Positions 44,222 to 52,952 of a stretch of 64,000 bases of DNA are shown in pieces. This DNA is from Bifidobacterium merycicum DSM 6492 (GTDB lineage: Bacteria > Actinomycetota > Actinomycetes > Actinomycetales > Bifidobacteriaceae), in contig NZ_FQTX01000001.1 of NCBI RefSeq assembly GCF_900129045.1, positions 1 to 64,000 on the forward strand, in the 5' to 3' direction. Every line of letters begins with the position of its first letter. Within the stretch, counting starts at the first letter, position 1. The notes under the pieces are model-generated. The model saw nothing but the letters and a program-made list of their open reading frames with translations, searched no databases and was not told the DNA's origin. Both the position numbers and the translations under genes were made by a program.

Positions 44222-45109
44222 ATGGAATTTCTGATTGTGCTTCTCGTCATTGTTGGCATCATCGCCGTGCTGTTTCTGTCCACGTTGTTCATCGTGCCGC
44301 AGCAGCAGGCGTACATCATCGAACGATTCGGCAAGTTCCACACCGTTCAGTTCGCGGGTATTCATATTCGTATCCCGTTCGTGGATCGCATCGCCATGAA
44401 GACGAACATGCGTGTGAACCAGCTCAACGTGCAGCTGGAAACCAAGACGCTCGATAACGTGTTCGTCACCGTCGTGGCATCCACCCAGTTCCGCGTGGAT
44501 CCCAGCAACGTCGCCACCGCCTATTATGAGCTGCGCGATCCGGCCGGCCAGCTGCGCTCCTACATGGAGGACGCGCTGCGTTCCGCCATCCCGGCGTTGA
44601 CCCTCGACGACGCGTTCTCCCGTAAGGATGATGTCGCCTTCGACGTGCAGAAGACCGTCGGCAATGAGATGTCGCGCTTCGGTTTCACCGTGGTCAAGAC
44701 GCTGATCACAGCCATTGATCCGAGCCCGCAGGTTAAGAGCGCCATGGATTCCATCAACGCCGCGCAGCGTGAGAAGGAAGCCACCCGCCAGCGTGCCGAG
44801 GCCCAGCGCATCCAGATTGAGACGCAGGCTGCCGCCGAAGCGGAGAAGACCCGGCTGCAGGGCGAAGGCCAGGCGAACTACCGTCGTGAGATCGCCAACG
44901 GTATCGTCGACCAGATCAAGAGCCTGCAGGCCGTCGGCATGAACGTGAGCGATGTGAACAACGTCGTGCTGTTCAACCAGTATCTCGACACCATGCGCAA
45001 CCTCGCCTCGTCGCAGAACGCGAAGACCGTCGTACTTCCGGCTTCCACGCCGGGCGGTTTCAACGAGATGCGCGACCAGGTCATTGCCGCCATGGAGGCC
45101 GGCAAGTAA
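44222..45109 (+). CDS. SPFH/band-7 protein (stomatin/QmcA-like)
   Basis: Membrane-anchored scaffold protein. One N-terminal helix (FLIVLLVIVGIIAVLFLSTLFIV), then the SPFH domain (QQQAYIIERFGKFHTVQFAGIHIRIPFVDRIA to RFGFTVVKTLITAIDPS), then an Ala/Glu/Gln-rich coiled coil (REKEATRQRAEAQRIQIETQ). 295 aa. SD AGGAAAGGGAGAGG upstream of ATG 44222. Family members form large oligomers in membrane microdomains and influence proteases; no partner NfeD gene is next to it. Confidence 0.9.
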   Translation: MEFLIVLLVIVGIIAVLFLSTLFIVPQQQAYIIERFGKFHTVQFAGIHIRIPFVDRIAMKTNMRVNQLNVQLETKTLDNVFVTVVASTQFRVDPSNVATAYYELRDPAGQLRSYMEDALRSAIPALTLDDAFSRKDDVAFDVQKTVGNEMSRFGFTVVKTLITAIDPSPQVKSAMDSINAAQREKEATRQRAEAQRIQIETQAAAEAEKTRLQGEGQANYRREIANGIVDQIKSLQAVGMNVSDVNNVVLFNQYLDTMRNLASSQNAKTVVLPASTPGGFNEMRDQVIAAMEAGK

Positions 45110-45214
45110 GTCAGGCAACATCGTCCAGACACCATCGCCAAGTAACATTGCGATGATCTCGGGCGAATAGCCTTACCGAGGCTATGGTGTTTTCGTGGTG
45201 CACCGTGGCCGTGT

Positions 45215-45244
45215 GAGGGGACGTTCCGTCAGGGGCGTCCCCTC
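45215..45244 (+). terminator. hairpin after the band-7 gene
   Basis: GAGGGGACG (45215-45223) pairs with CGTCCCCTC (45236-45244); few Ts follow. Confidence 0.55.
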
Positions 45245-45319
45245 GTCGTGTTCGTACGGTGGTGCGGGGTGGCTCATTGCCGTTACCGCCGACCAGCATA
45301 AGGAACCGCAACAAATGTG

Positions 45320-45340
45320 TATATAGATTCTTTCTATAGA
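45320..45340. promoter_or_regulatory. LysR-type box upstream of the Fe-alcohol dehydrogenase gene
   Basis: On the minus strand ATAGAAAGAATCTATATA (45337-45320), ATA-N9-TAT, sharing AAGAATCTATA with the site at 31915. Since these boxes are near-palindromic the plus strand also reads ATA-GATTCTTTC-TAT. The remaining 45110-45497 gap holds only the hairpin above and AT-rich promoter-like sequence. Confidence 0.5.
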
Positions 45341-45497
45341 TGAGGCCTCTGCTATAAATCAGATTAATTACTCGACGTGCTGAGAGCCGATAATAACAGC
45401 GCCGTGTTGCCCTTGGAACAAACATATTCTCTCAATCAATCAGGAAATGAAGCCCATGCGCTTCCCGTTGAATCGTTTGAAAAAGAAAGCTTGTCCC

Positions 45498-46653
45498 ATG
45501 ACCTTCACCTACTACACCCAAAGCAAACTCGTCTTCGGACCCGGCGCCCAGAACAATTTGGAACAGCTGCTGCGCGAGCAGAACGCCACCTCGATCCTGC
45601 TGGTCTACAGCGGCGATTACGTGTTCGACCTGGGCATCCATGACGTCGTGGAGAAGGCCGTCGCCGCAATCGGCGCGAAACTTATCGAAAACGGCGACGT
45701 CGTCCCGAATCCGCGCATCGACCTCGTCCGCGACCTGATCGTCAAGGCACATGAGGCGGACGTCGATTTCGTGCTCGCCGCCGGTGGCGCAAGCTCGTTC
45801 GATACGGCGAAGGCAGTCGGTGTCGGCCTCGCCTACGACGGCGACGTGTGGGACCTGTTCGACGGTACCGCCGAGCCGCAAAGCAGCATCCCGGTCGGCG
45901 TGATCTCCACCATTCCCGGCAGTGGCTCGGAGGTTTCCGATTGCGCCGTCCTCCAGCAGAGGCAGGACAAGCGTGCACTGGAGAACCGCATCGTGATTCC
46001 CCGCTTCGCCATCGTCAACCCGGAATACTCCGACACCACGCCGTACCGTTACCAGGCCGCTGCCGTCGCCGATCTGGCAGTCGGCTTCCTGGAACCGTAT
46101 TTCACCGTGAAAGATCATCTGGAATCCGCCGACAGGCTGCTCGAAGGCGGTCTGAAAGCCGCGCTGCTGGCGGGCCGCCGATCCGCATGACCTGAAGAAC
46201 CGCACCGAACTGCACTGGCTGTCGGCGACGATGTTCAACCATTGTTTCCTCGCCACCGGTTCGGAAAACGATTGGACCACCCACCGTCTGGAACATGAGC
46301 TCGGCGGCGAATTCGACGTCATCCACGGTGAAGGCATCGCGGCCATCCTGCCATCGATCATCCGCGTGGTGGTCAAGCGGCAGCCGCAGCGTTACGCGCA
46401 ACTGGCGGTCAGGGTGCTCGGCGAGGATCCGTACGATCACAGCGAATACGAACTCGCGCTCATCTTCGCGAAGCGTCTCGAAGACCACTTCAAGACGCTC
46501 GGACTGGGCACGAGCCTGCACGAACTGGACATTCCGCGCGAAGCCATCAGGCACATCGCCGACCAACTCACGCACGACGGCACGTCCACGGTCGGCAACT
46601 ATTCGCCGCTCACCCGAGACGACGTCATCGAAGTACTGGAACTTGCATATTGA
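45498..46653 (+). pseudogene. iron-containing alcohol dehydrogenase (BDH type), frameshifted
   Basis: NAD(P)H-dependent group III alcohol dehydrogenase, YqhD-like. The first frame (ATG 45498) has FTYYTQSKLVFGPGAQNNLEQLL, LAAGGASSFDTAKAVG (NAD(P)-binding GGxS-x2-D-x-AK) and SGSEVSDCAV, ending at 46190. The continuation (DPHDLKNRTELHWLSATMFNHCFLATGSENDW, THRLEHELGGEFDVIHGEGIAA with metal-binding His residues, to the stop at 46653) is in another frame; the shift is at GGGCCG, about 46170. About 385 aa if repaired. An in-frame ATG at 45447 with AGGAAATGA upstream is an alternative start. The expected VHTxEQY metal His appears as LAVGFLEPY, so the protein may already have been altered. Confidence 0.8.
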
Positions 46654-46680
46654 TATGCGCTGATATGCGTTGATACGCGC
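46651..46680 (+). repeat. three tandem 10-bp repeats
   Basis: TGATATGCGC, TGATATGCGT, TGATACGCGC in tandem, one helical turn each. The first unit contains the stop codon of the dehydrogenase gene; the array ends 13 bp before the ATG of the next gene. Confidence 0.75.
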
Positions 46681-46693
46681 ATCTGGAGGAAAC

Positions 46694-47758
46694 ATGCCGA
46701 ACGTAAACGAAAACACGGCACCCGTGGCGGTCGCCATACGGGAACTCAAAAAGGTCTACCGCTCCGACGGTGAAGAGAAAGTCGCGCTGCACGACGTGAG
46801 CCTGGACATCGCCGAAGGCGACATCTACGGCATCATCGGTCTGAGTGGTGCGGGCAAAAGCACACTGGTGCGATGCATCAACGGTCTGGAACGCTATGAC
46901 GGCGGATCGCTGACCGTGCATGGTCGGGAAATCGCGAACCTGCGGGGCAACGACCTGCGTGCGCTACGCCGCAAAATCGGCATGATCTTCCAATCCTTCA
47001 ACCTCATGCCGTCGCGAACCGTGGCAGGAAACGTCGAACTTGCGCTTCTGGACTCCGTCAACAGCAAGAGCGAGCGCAAGCATGAAGTCGAGAAACTGCT
47101 GGAACTCGTAGGATTGGCCGACAAGGCCGACGCCTATCCGAGCGAATTGTCAGGCGGGCAGAAGCAGCGCGTGGCCATCGCGCGAGCCCTGGCCAACAAG
47201 CCCGACATCCTGCTCAGCGACGAGGCGACCAGCGCACTCGACCCCAATACGACCAAATCCATCCTCAAACTGCTGCGGAACCTGCACGATACGCTCGGAT
47301 TGACGATCATCGTCATCACACATCAGATGTCCGTCATCAAGCAGATCTGCAACAAGGTCGCGGTGATCGACCACGGCACCATCGTCGAGGAAGGGCACGT
47401 CTTCGATATCTTCGCCAATCCCAAAGCCGCATTGACCCAGTCGTTCGTCGCGACCACCTCGAACCTGGGCAAGATCCACGACCTGCTGGACGAGCATTCG
47501 CCGCTGGTTCAACTGGAACCCGGTCAAGTGCTGCTGCGCATGAAATACATCTCCAAGGAAGTGTCTGAGGCGCTGGTATCCCACATTTCACGCACGTTCG
47601 GCATCGACGTCAACATCATCTTCGGCGATATCGACGTGATCGACAACGCTCCGCTCGGCGGTCTGGTCGTCATCCTCGACGGCGCCGCCGACCGCATCAC
47701 AGCGGCCGTCGACTATCTGAAGGACCGCAATATCGGAATCGAGGTTCTCGCACAATGA
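46694..47758 (+). CDS. MetN-type ABC transporter ATP-binding protein, second copy
   Basis: ATPase of a second methionine-type importer. Walker A GLSGAGKST, Q-loop MIFQSFNLMPSRT, signature LSGGQKQR, Walker B ILLSDEATSALDP, H-loop VITHQM; the C-terminal NIL domain begins near residue 270 (VLLRMKYISKEVSEALVSHISRTFGIDVNIIFGDIDVID). 354 aa. ATG 46694 is used with SD GGAGGAAAC. Paralogous to the copy at 25536 but clearly diverged. It overlaps the permease start by 4 bp (ATGA). Confidence 0.88.
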   Translation: MPNVNENTAPVAVAIRELKKVYRSDGEEKVALHDVSLDIAEGDIYGIIGLSGAGKSTLVRCINGLERYDGGSLTVHGREIANLRGNDLRALRRKIGMIFQSFNLMPSRTVAGNVELALLDSVNSKSERKHEVEKLLELVGLADKADAYPSELSGGQKQRVAIARALANKPDILLSDEATSALDPNTTKSILKLLRNLHDTLGLTIIVITHQMSVIKQICNKVAVIDHGTIVEEGHVFDIFANPKAALTQSFVATTSNLGKIHDLLDEHSPLVQLEPGQVLLRMKYISKEVSEALVSHISRTFGIDVNIIFGDIDVIDNAPLGGLVVILDGAADRITAAVDYLKDRNIGIEVLAQ

Positions 47759-48432
47759 ACATTCTCACCCAATGGTTCCCCAATGTAGCCAACCGTCTTC
47801 CCGAATTCATCGACAGTTTCGTCCAAACGGTGATCATGGTCGCCGTGACCGGCGTGATCTCATTCATACTGGCCACGCTGATCGCCGTGACGCTCACGCT
47901 GACCGAACCCGCGGGGTTGAAACCCAACGCCGTGGTCTTCAATATCGTCGACAAACTGATCAACCTGTTCCGATCCATCCCATTCATCATCCTGGCGGCA
48001 GCGCTGGTCCCCGTCACCAGGGCGCTCGTCGGCACGGCGATTGGCACGAAAGGCGCGATCTTCCCACTGATCATCGGCATCACGCCGTTCTTCAGCAGGC
48101 AGATCCAGTCGGCGCTCGCCGGAGTGGACGTCGGTTTGGTCGAAGCGGCCGAATCGATGGGCATGAGCGTCACGAAGATCGTGTACCGCGTATACCTGCG
48201 TGAGGCGATTCCCTCCATCATCCGTGTCAGCGTCATCGCCATCGTCAGCTTGGTCGGATTGACCGCCATCGTCGGCATCGTCGGAGGCGGCGGTTTGGGT
48301 GACTTCGCCATCCGTTACGGCTATCAGCGGTACATGCTGGACGCGACCTATGCGACGGTGATCGTGCTGGTGGTCTTCATCGGCATCATCGAATTCATCG
48401 GACGGCAGCTGGTCGAAATCACGGAGCACTGA
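47755..48432 (+). CDS. MetI-type ABC transporter permease, second copy
   Basis: Five hydrophobic helices. IPFIILAAALVPVTRALVG and EAA loop VDVGLVEAAESMGMSVTKIVYRVYLREAIP are diagnostic for the family. 225 aa. It starts at the ATG overlapping the ATPase stop, hence translational coupling. The receptor gene follows after 102 bp. Confidence 0.88.
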   Translation: MNILTQWFPNVANRLPEFIDSFVQTVIMVAVTGVISFILATLIAVTLTLTEPAGLKPNAVVFNIVDKLINLFRSIPFIILAAALVPVTRALVGTAIGTKGAIFPLIIGITPFFSRQIQSALAGVDVGLVEAAESMGMSVTKIVYRVYLREAIPSIIRVSVIAIVSLVGLTAIVGIVGGGGLGDFAIRYGYQRYMLDATYATVIVLVVFIGIIEFIGRQLVEITEH

Positions 48433-48534
48433 TCGCCGTCCCCGAATCGGCGTTCAGACGCTTCGATCCCACTATCAATTCCCCAACCCCAACCATCACG
48501 ATACCCAACGCAACCACCTGAGAGGAAGAGAATC

Positions 48535-49395
48535 ATGGCAACGAAGAAGAAGGCGAAGCGGAAACTTATCGCGGTGCTGGTCGTACTGGCGATCATCGCA
48601 GCGGCCGGCATCGGCTACAGCGTGTACCGTTCCACCCGCAACGCGGGTGAGAAAACCATAACCGTCGGTCTCGTCGGCAATGCCGACGACGCGATCTGGG
48701 ATGCGGTGCAGAAGGAACTCGACAACGAGAAGGCCGGCATCAAGATTGAGAAGAAGGCGTTCCAGGACGGCATCTACGCCAATCAGGCGCAAGCCAACGG
48801 CGAACTCGACCTGACGGCGTTCCAGCACTACGCGTTCCTGAACCAGGAGAAGTCGGAGAAGGGCTACAAGCTCACGGCAATCGCCGAAACCTACATCTCG
48901 CCGCTGAACCTGTACTCCAAGAAGTACAAGAGCCTCAAGGATTTCAAGTCCGGCGACAAGGTGGCCATCCCGAACAACGCCACCAATACCGGCCGTGCGT
49001 TGAAGGTGCTCGATGCCGCCGGGCTCATCAAGCTCAAGGACAACACCAAGACCAATCCGACCGTGGATGACATCGCCGAAAACCCGAGCGGCATCGATAT
49101 CGAACTCAACGATCCGGCCTCCATCATCAACCTGCTTCCCGATTATGCGGCGGGCATCACGAATACCAACTTCATCATCGATGCGGGCATGAGCGCCGAT
49201 GATGCCCTGTACCAGGCGCCGATCGATACGAACAACAAGAGCTTCAAGCCATACATCAACATCATCGTCGCGCGTTCCGATCAGAAGGACAACGCCGATT
49301 ATCAGAAAGTCGTGAAGGCCTACCACACCAAGTCCGTGGCCGATGCCATCAACGAGAACTACAAGGGCGCCGTGGTGCCGGTGTTCAAGTACTGA
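48535..49395 (+). CDS. MetQ/NlpA-family substrate-binding protein without lipobox
   Basis: Receptor of the second importer. N-terminal MATKKKAKRK, then a hydrophobic helix (LIAVLVVLAIIAAAGIGYSVY), then the NlpA domain (KTITVGLVGNADDAIWDAVQKELDNEKAGIKIEKKAFQDGIYANQAQANGELDLTAFQHYAFL). No Cys occurs at the signal end, so it is either membrane-anchored by an uncleaved helix or released, unlike the lipoprotein at 24565. 286 aa. SD AGAGGAAGAG. Confidence 0.85.
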   Translation: MATKKKAKRKLIAVLVVLAIIAAAGIGYSVYRSTRNAGEKTITVGLVGNADDAIWDAVQKELDNEKAGIKIEKKAFQDGIYANQAQANGELDLTAFQHYAFLNQEKSEKGYKLTAIAETYISPLNLYSKKYKSLKDFKSGDKVAIPNNATNTGRALKVLDAAGLIKLKDNTKTNPTVDDIAENPSGIDIELNDPASIINLLPDYAAGITNTNFIIDAGMSADDALYQAPIDTNNKSFKPYINIIVARSDQKDNADYQKVVKAYHTKSVADAINENYKGAVVPVFKY

Positions 49396-49446
49396 GCGCG
49401 GGCTGACACGCAAAACGGCAACGCACGTCAACAAGGAGAGCATCAC

Positions 49447-50301
49447 ATGAGCGAAACAATCGTCCCCGGCAACGCAACGCAGGTCGATCCCTATGTCCAG
49501 CAGTGGCATATCTGGCATGCGCAGAGGATAGAGGAACTCACCTCGCCGCACGGCTATCTGGCCCCCGCGTCCATCAACTGGATTTCCAACGGCCAGAGCA
49601 AAAGCATCAACGGCATTCCCGGCACATGGAGGGCTGACGACAATGCGCTCGTCTACACGCCTGAAGGCCGCGAAGTCTACAACGCCGGATCCCCGGTCAT
49701 CGCGCCCATCGCCTTCGTGCCGACCGCATTCGGCGAAGAGGCTTTGAGCTACCTCGACTATGGTGAGATCCGCGTCGAAGTGAACGCACAGACCGACGCC
49801 ATCAGCCGCGACGAGCATCATTTCTGGGTGCGCGTGAAGGATCCAAACACCGAACGCCGCAGGAACTTCACCGGCATTGACCATTTCCCCATCGACAAGC
49901 GGTGGAGGATTCCCGCCACGTTCCGCTGGGCCAAGGAGGATGAGCTCGACATCCACGATTCCGTCGTGAAAACCGTGCTGCAGTCCTACCCGGTTCTCGG
50001 CTTCGTTGAATTCGAATACGAGGGCGCGTCCTATTCGCTGGTCGTTTCGAACGTGTTTGGGCATGTGACGGTGTTCTTCTCGGACGAGACGACGGGCAAG
50101 GAAACCTACGATATCGGCCGTGTGCTGCATCTGGATCCTCTTGAGCTGAACAATCTCGATTCGATTGACTTCAACTACGCGTTCAACTATCCGTGCGCGT
50201 TCTCCACCTACTGCACCTGCCCGATTCCCTCGAAGCGCAACCACTTGCCCTTCGCGGTCACGGCGGGGGAGAAGACACCGAAGGAACACGCCCAGTACTG
50301 A
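49447..50301 (+). CDS. DUF1684 protein
   Basis: Member of the uncharacterised DUF1684 family, by the conserved C-terminal region NLDSIDFNYAFNYPCAFSTYCTCPIPSKRNHLPFAVTAGEK and the middle FTGIDHFPIDKRWRIPATF. 284 aa, probably cytosolic (no signal or membrane helix). The conserved Cys-x5-Cys-x-Cys and acidic residues suggest a metal or redox site, which I cannot verify. SD AAGGAGAG. It is 51 bp after the MetQ-type gene, so probably co-transcribed, and is followed by a dehydrogenase. Confidence 0.8.
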   Translation: MSETIVPGNATQVDPYVQQWHIWHAQRIEELTSPHGYLAPASINWISNGQSKSINGIPGTWRADDNALVYTPEGREVYNAGSPVIAPIAFVPTAFGEEALSYLDYGEIRVEVNAQTDAISRDEHHFWVRVKDPNTERRRNFTGIDHFPIDKRWRIPATFRWAKEDELDIHDSVVKTVLQSYPVLGFVEFEYEGASYSLVVSNVFGHVTVFFSDETTGKETYDIGRVLHLDPLELNNLDSIDFNYAFNYPCAFSTYCTCPIPSKRNHLPFAVTAGEKTPKEHAQY

Positions 50302-50371
50302 TTGGCAGCGCGCGGCAACAGGCGGCAAACAGCAGTAGGCAATGATATGAACGGGAAGACGGGAGCGAGGC

Positions 50372-51451
50372 ATGAGTTCGAATATTCGCGATACGGACGT
50401 CCGCAGCGGCCCCGACCGCTACGTCAGCGGCATCGGAGTCGCACGCGACATCGGCGGGTATCTTGACGATTACCGTCAACCGGTGCTGATTACGGGCGAA
50501 CGATCCTGGGAGGCGTTTTCCGGGTATGCCGATGCGGTTCCCGACCTTCCCGTACTGCGGTACGACGGCAGCGCCACAGTGCGCAACGCCAGTGAACTCG
50601 CCGATCGGGCGCGTGCGCTTCACGCGGACGCCGTGATCGCCGTGGGAGCAGGCAAGCTTTCCGACACGGCGAAGAACGTCGCCGAATTCACGGGCGCCGA
50701 ACTCATCATGGTGCCCACGTTGGCGGCCACTTGCGCCGCCTATTCGGCGCTGTCCGTGAACTACGACGAGAAGCATCGCTATGCGAACGCACCACTCCAC
50801 CCGCGCAACAGCAACCTGGTGTTGGTCGACGCCGCGCTGATCGCACGCGGACCACGCGAATACCTCGTGGGCGGCATCGGCGACACGCTTGCGAAATGGT
50901 ATGAGTCCAGGCCGGTGTTCGCGCGGGCCGCGTCGCTGTCCGCTTTCGACAGATTGTCGCAACAGGCGGCGGCCGAACTGCGTTCCATCCTCCTTGAGGA
51001 AAGCGAAGCCGCGTTGCGTGCCCACGACAGGGGAGTGGTGGACGAGCATCTGCTTCGGGTCATCGATACGAATATCGGATTGGCCGGTACGGTCGGAGGC
51101 TTCGGCGGCACTCGTGCCAGGGCGTCGGGAGCGCACTCCATGCACGATGCGCTGACGCAGATACCGGGAACATCCTCCACCGTGCATGGTGCGAAAGTGG
51201 CGTATGGCATCATCGTCCAGCTGCTCGCCGAAGGTGATGCGGATGAGGCGCGTTCCCTCGTACCGTTCTACGACTCGGTGGGGCTTCCTCATTCGCTTCG
51301 ACAGATGGGATTGGATATCGACGACGCCGACGCGGTGCGCGTGGTCGCCGAATTCGCAGCCGGCGATAAGGCCGCGTTCGCCCAGGCGGTGCCGGGCATC
51401 ACGGCCGATGATGTGGTTCATGCCATGAGGCTTGCCGAATCGTTGGCATAG
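50372..51451 (+). CDS. glycerol-dehydrogenase-like iron-containing alcohol dehydrogenase
   Basis: Fe-ADH of the GldA/EgsA branch. RYVSGIGVARDIGGYLDDY, GAGKLSDTAKNVAEF (NAD binding), VPTLAATCAAYSALSVNY. Metal ligands: Asp in GGIGDTLAKWYE, His in GAHSMHDALTQ, and His in VHGAKVAYG. 359 aa, full length. SD GGGAGCGAGG. It closes the second transporter operon, followed by a bidirectional terminator. Reduction of an aldehyde or hydroxyketone is likely; substrate unknown. Confidence 0.85.
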   Translation: MSSNIRDTDVRSGPDRYVSGIGVARDIGGYLDDYRQPVLITGERSWEAFSGYADAVPDLPVLRYDGSATVRNASELADRARALHADAVIAVGAGKLSDTAKNVAEFTGAELIMVPTLAATCAAYSALSVNYDEKHRYANAPLHPRNSNLVLVDAALIARGPREYLVGGIGDTLAKWYESRPVFARAASLSAFDRLSQQAAAELRSILLEESEAALRAHDRGVVDEHLLRVIDTNIGLAGTVGGFGGTRARASGAHSMHDALTQIPGTSSTVHGAKVAYGIIVQLLAEGDADEARSLVPFYDSVGLPHSLRQMGLDIDDADAVRVVAEFAAGDKAAFAQAVPGITADDVVHAMRLAESLA

Positions 51452-51466
51452 CCAGCTGTTTCCTAT

Positions 51467-51534
51467 GAAAAGGAGAGATCCTCCGAGGTTTCCAGCCACG
51501 ATGGCTGGCGCTTCGGAGGATCTCTCCTTCTTTC
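51467..51534. terminator. bidirectional terminator between convergent operons
   Basis: GAAAAGGAGAGATCCTCCGA (51467-51486) pairs with the complementary TCGGAGGATCTCTCCTTCTTTC (51513-51534), with a smaller inner hairpin (CCAGCC-ACGAT-GGCTGG). Confidence 0.85.
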
Positions 51535-51569
51535 CCGCGTGACTGGGAACCTTCGCCTTTGAAGATTTC

Positions 51570-52808
51570 CTACAGCAACCCGTCCGCGTGCAGCGCCTCG
51601 TACATGCGGTCGAAGCAGTCCACCAGCAGCGGGCGTGGCATGGCGAAGTTCATGCGTACGCAGCCTTGGCCGATTTTGCCGCATTCCTTGCCGTCGGTGA
51701 GCGCCACCTTGGCCTTGTTGAGGAAATACGCGGCGGGGTCGTCGATGCCGAGCGGTTTGAAATCAAGCCACGCGATGTACGTGCCTTGCGGCCGCACGTA
51801 GCCGACCTTGGCGAACCTGCCGTGCATCTGCTCGTCGACCAGCCTGAAATTACGCTTCACATAGGCCAGCGCGTCCTGGAACCACGGGTCGCCTTCGGTG
51901 TAGGCGGTGGTCGTGGCGATGGCGCCGATGGTCGCGGTCTGATGTTCGCTCCATTCGGCGCGATCCATCCACATGGCGAGGTCATCCGGATTGGTGAGCA
52001 GCACCTGCGCGCATTTCGTGCCGGGAATATTGAAGGATTTCGAGGCGCTGGTGGCGGTCATGGATTGCATGGCGGCCTGTTCGCCGATGGTGGCGAACGG
52101 GATGTGCCGGTAACCGTCGAACACGAAGGGCGCATGGATCTCGTCGGAGAAGATACGCACGTCGTATGCGGCGGCGAGGTCGCTGACGCGCTGCTCCTCT
52201 TCAAGGGTGAGCACCTTGCCGATCGGGTTGTGCGGATTGCACAGTACGAAGGCGCGGCAACCGCTGCGGAACGCCTGTTCGATGGCATCGAAATCGAACG
52301 CCCAGTCGTCCCCGGATTGCAGCATGTCGATTTCCAGCACTTGGATGCCGTACAGGCGCGGCACGCTCAGGAACGGCATGTAGGCGGGCGTCGGCACGAT
52401 GACCGAATTGCCCGCGCCGACGATTTCGCGCAGGAAGATCTCATACGCTTCGAGCACGTCGGGAACCGGGCGGATGATGCTCGGATCGACATCCCAACCG
52501 TAGTGGTTCTTCTGCCATGCCGCGCAGGCTTCGGCCACGCGACGCTTCCACGGGTCGGGGATGTAGCCGAGCTTGCAATGGTCGCAGGCGTTGTCGATGG
52601 CCCGCTGGATGCAGGGTGCCAGACCATAATCCATTTCGGCGATGAACGCGCCGATGCAACCGGGGTAGCGGGTCCACTTGTCGCCGCCGATGGCGGCCAG
52701 ATCGGCGGCGGAGGTGCGGTCGATGGTGTCCGCGTCGAAGCCGGAGCCGTTCGCGGTGGCGGGTTCCGCCATGGTCGGCATTGTCGAAGTCATGGTCATA
52801 TCGTTCAT
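51570..52808 (-). CDS. MalY/PatB-type aminotransferase (probable C-S beta-lyase)
   Basis: Fold-type I PLP enzyme resembling PatB/MalY cystathionine beta-lyases. CNPHNPIGKVLT, SDEIHAPFVFDGYRHIPF, PLP Lys in TSASKSFNIPGTKCAQ, and C-terminal GCVRMNFAMPRPLL. 412 aa. The start MNDMTMTSTMPTM is Met/Thr-rich; a shorter start inside is possible (family proteins usually begin near FDADTIDRTS, residue 24). A possible LysR-type box lies 64-81 bp upstream. It would release sulfide or thiols from cystathionine or cysteine conjugates. Confidence 0.85.
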   Translation of the reverse strand: MNDMTMTSTMPTMAEPATANGSGFDADTIDRTSAADLAAIGGDKWTRYPGCIGAFIAEMDYGLAPCIQRAIDNACDHCKLGYIPDPWKRRVAEACAAWQKNHYGWDVDPSIIRPVPDVLEAYEIFLREIVGAGNSVIVPTPAYMPFLSVPRLYGIQVLEIDMLQSGDDWAFDFDAIEQAFRSGCRAFVLCNPHNPIGKVLTLEEEQRVSDLAAAYDVRIFSDEIHAPFVFDGYRHIPFATIGEQAAMQSMTATSASKSFNIPGTKCAQVLLTNPDDLAMWMDRAEWSEHQTATIGAIATTTAYTEGDPWFQDALAYVKRNFRLVDEQMHGRFAKVGYVRPQGTYIAWLDFKPLGIDDPAAYFLNKAKVALTDGKECGKIGQGCVRMNFAMPRPLLVDCFDRMYEALHADGLL

Positions 52809-52871
52809 GCTTCAATCCTGCATGACCGGTGCCGGTCGGGCGAGCGTGTTCCTCGGCCGGTTTATTTGACT

Positions 52872-52889
52872 GCTATGAGCTTTGCTTAT
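52872..52889 (-). promoter_or_regulatory. possible LysR-type box upstream of the MalY/PatB gene
   Basis: Minus strand ATAAGCAAAGCTCATAGC: ATA-N9-CAT, a weaker match to the sites upstream of the other sulfur operons. Confidence 0.35.
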
Positions 52890-52952
52890 ATCACGACACG
52901 TTTTCGTCATGAAAAAGGTGTCGGTTATTCAAAAAACGATGGTCTGCGGCCG

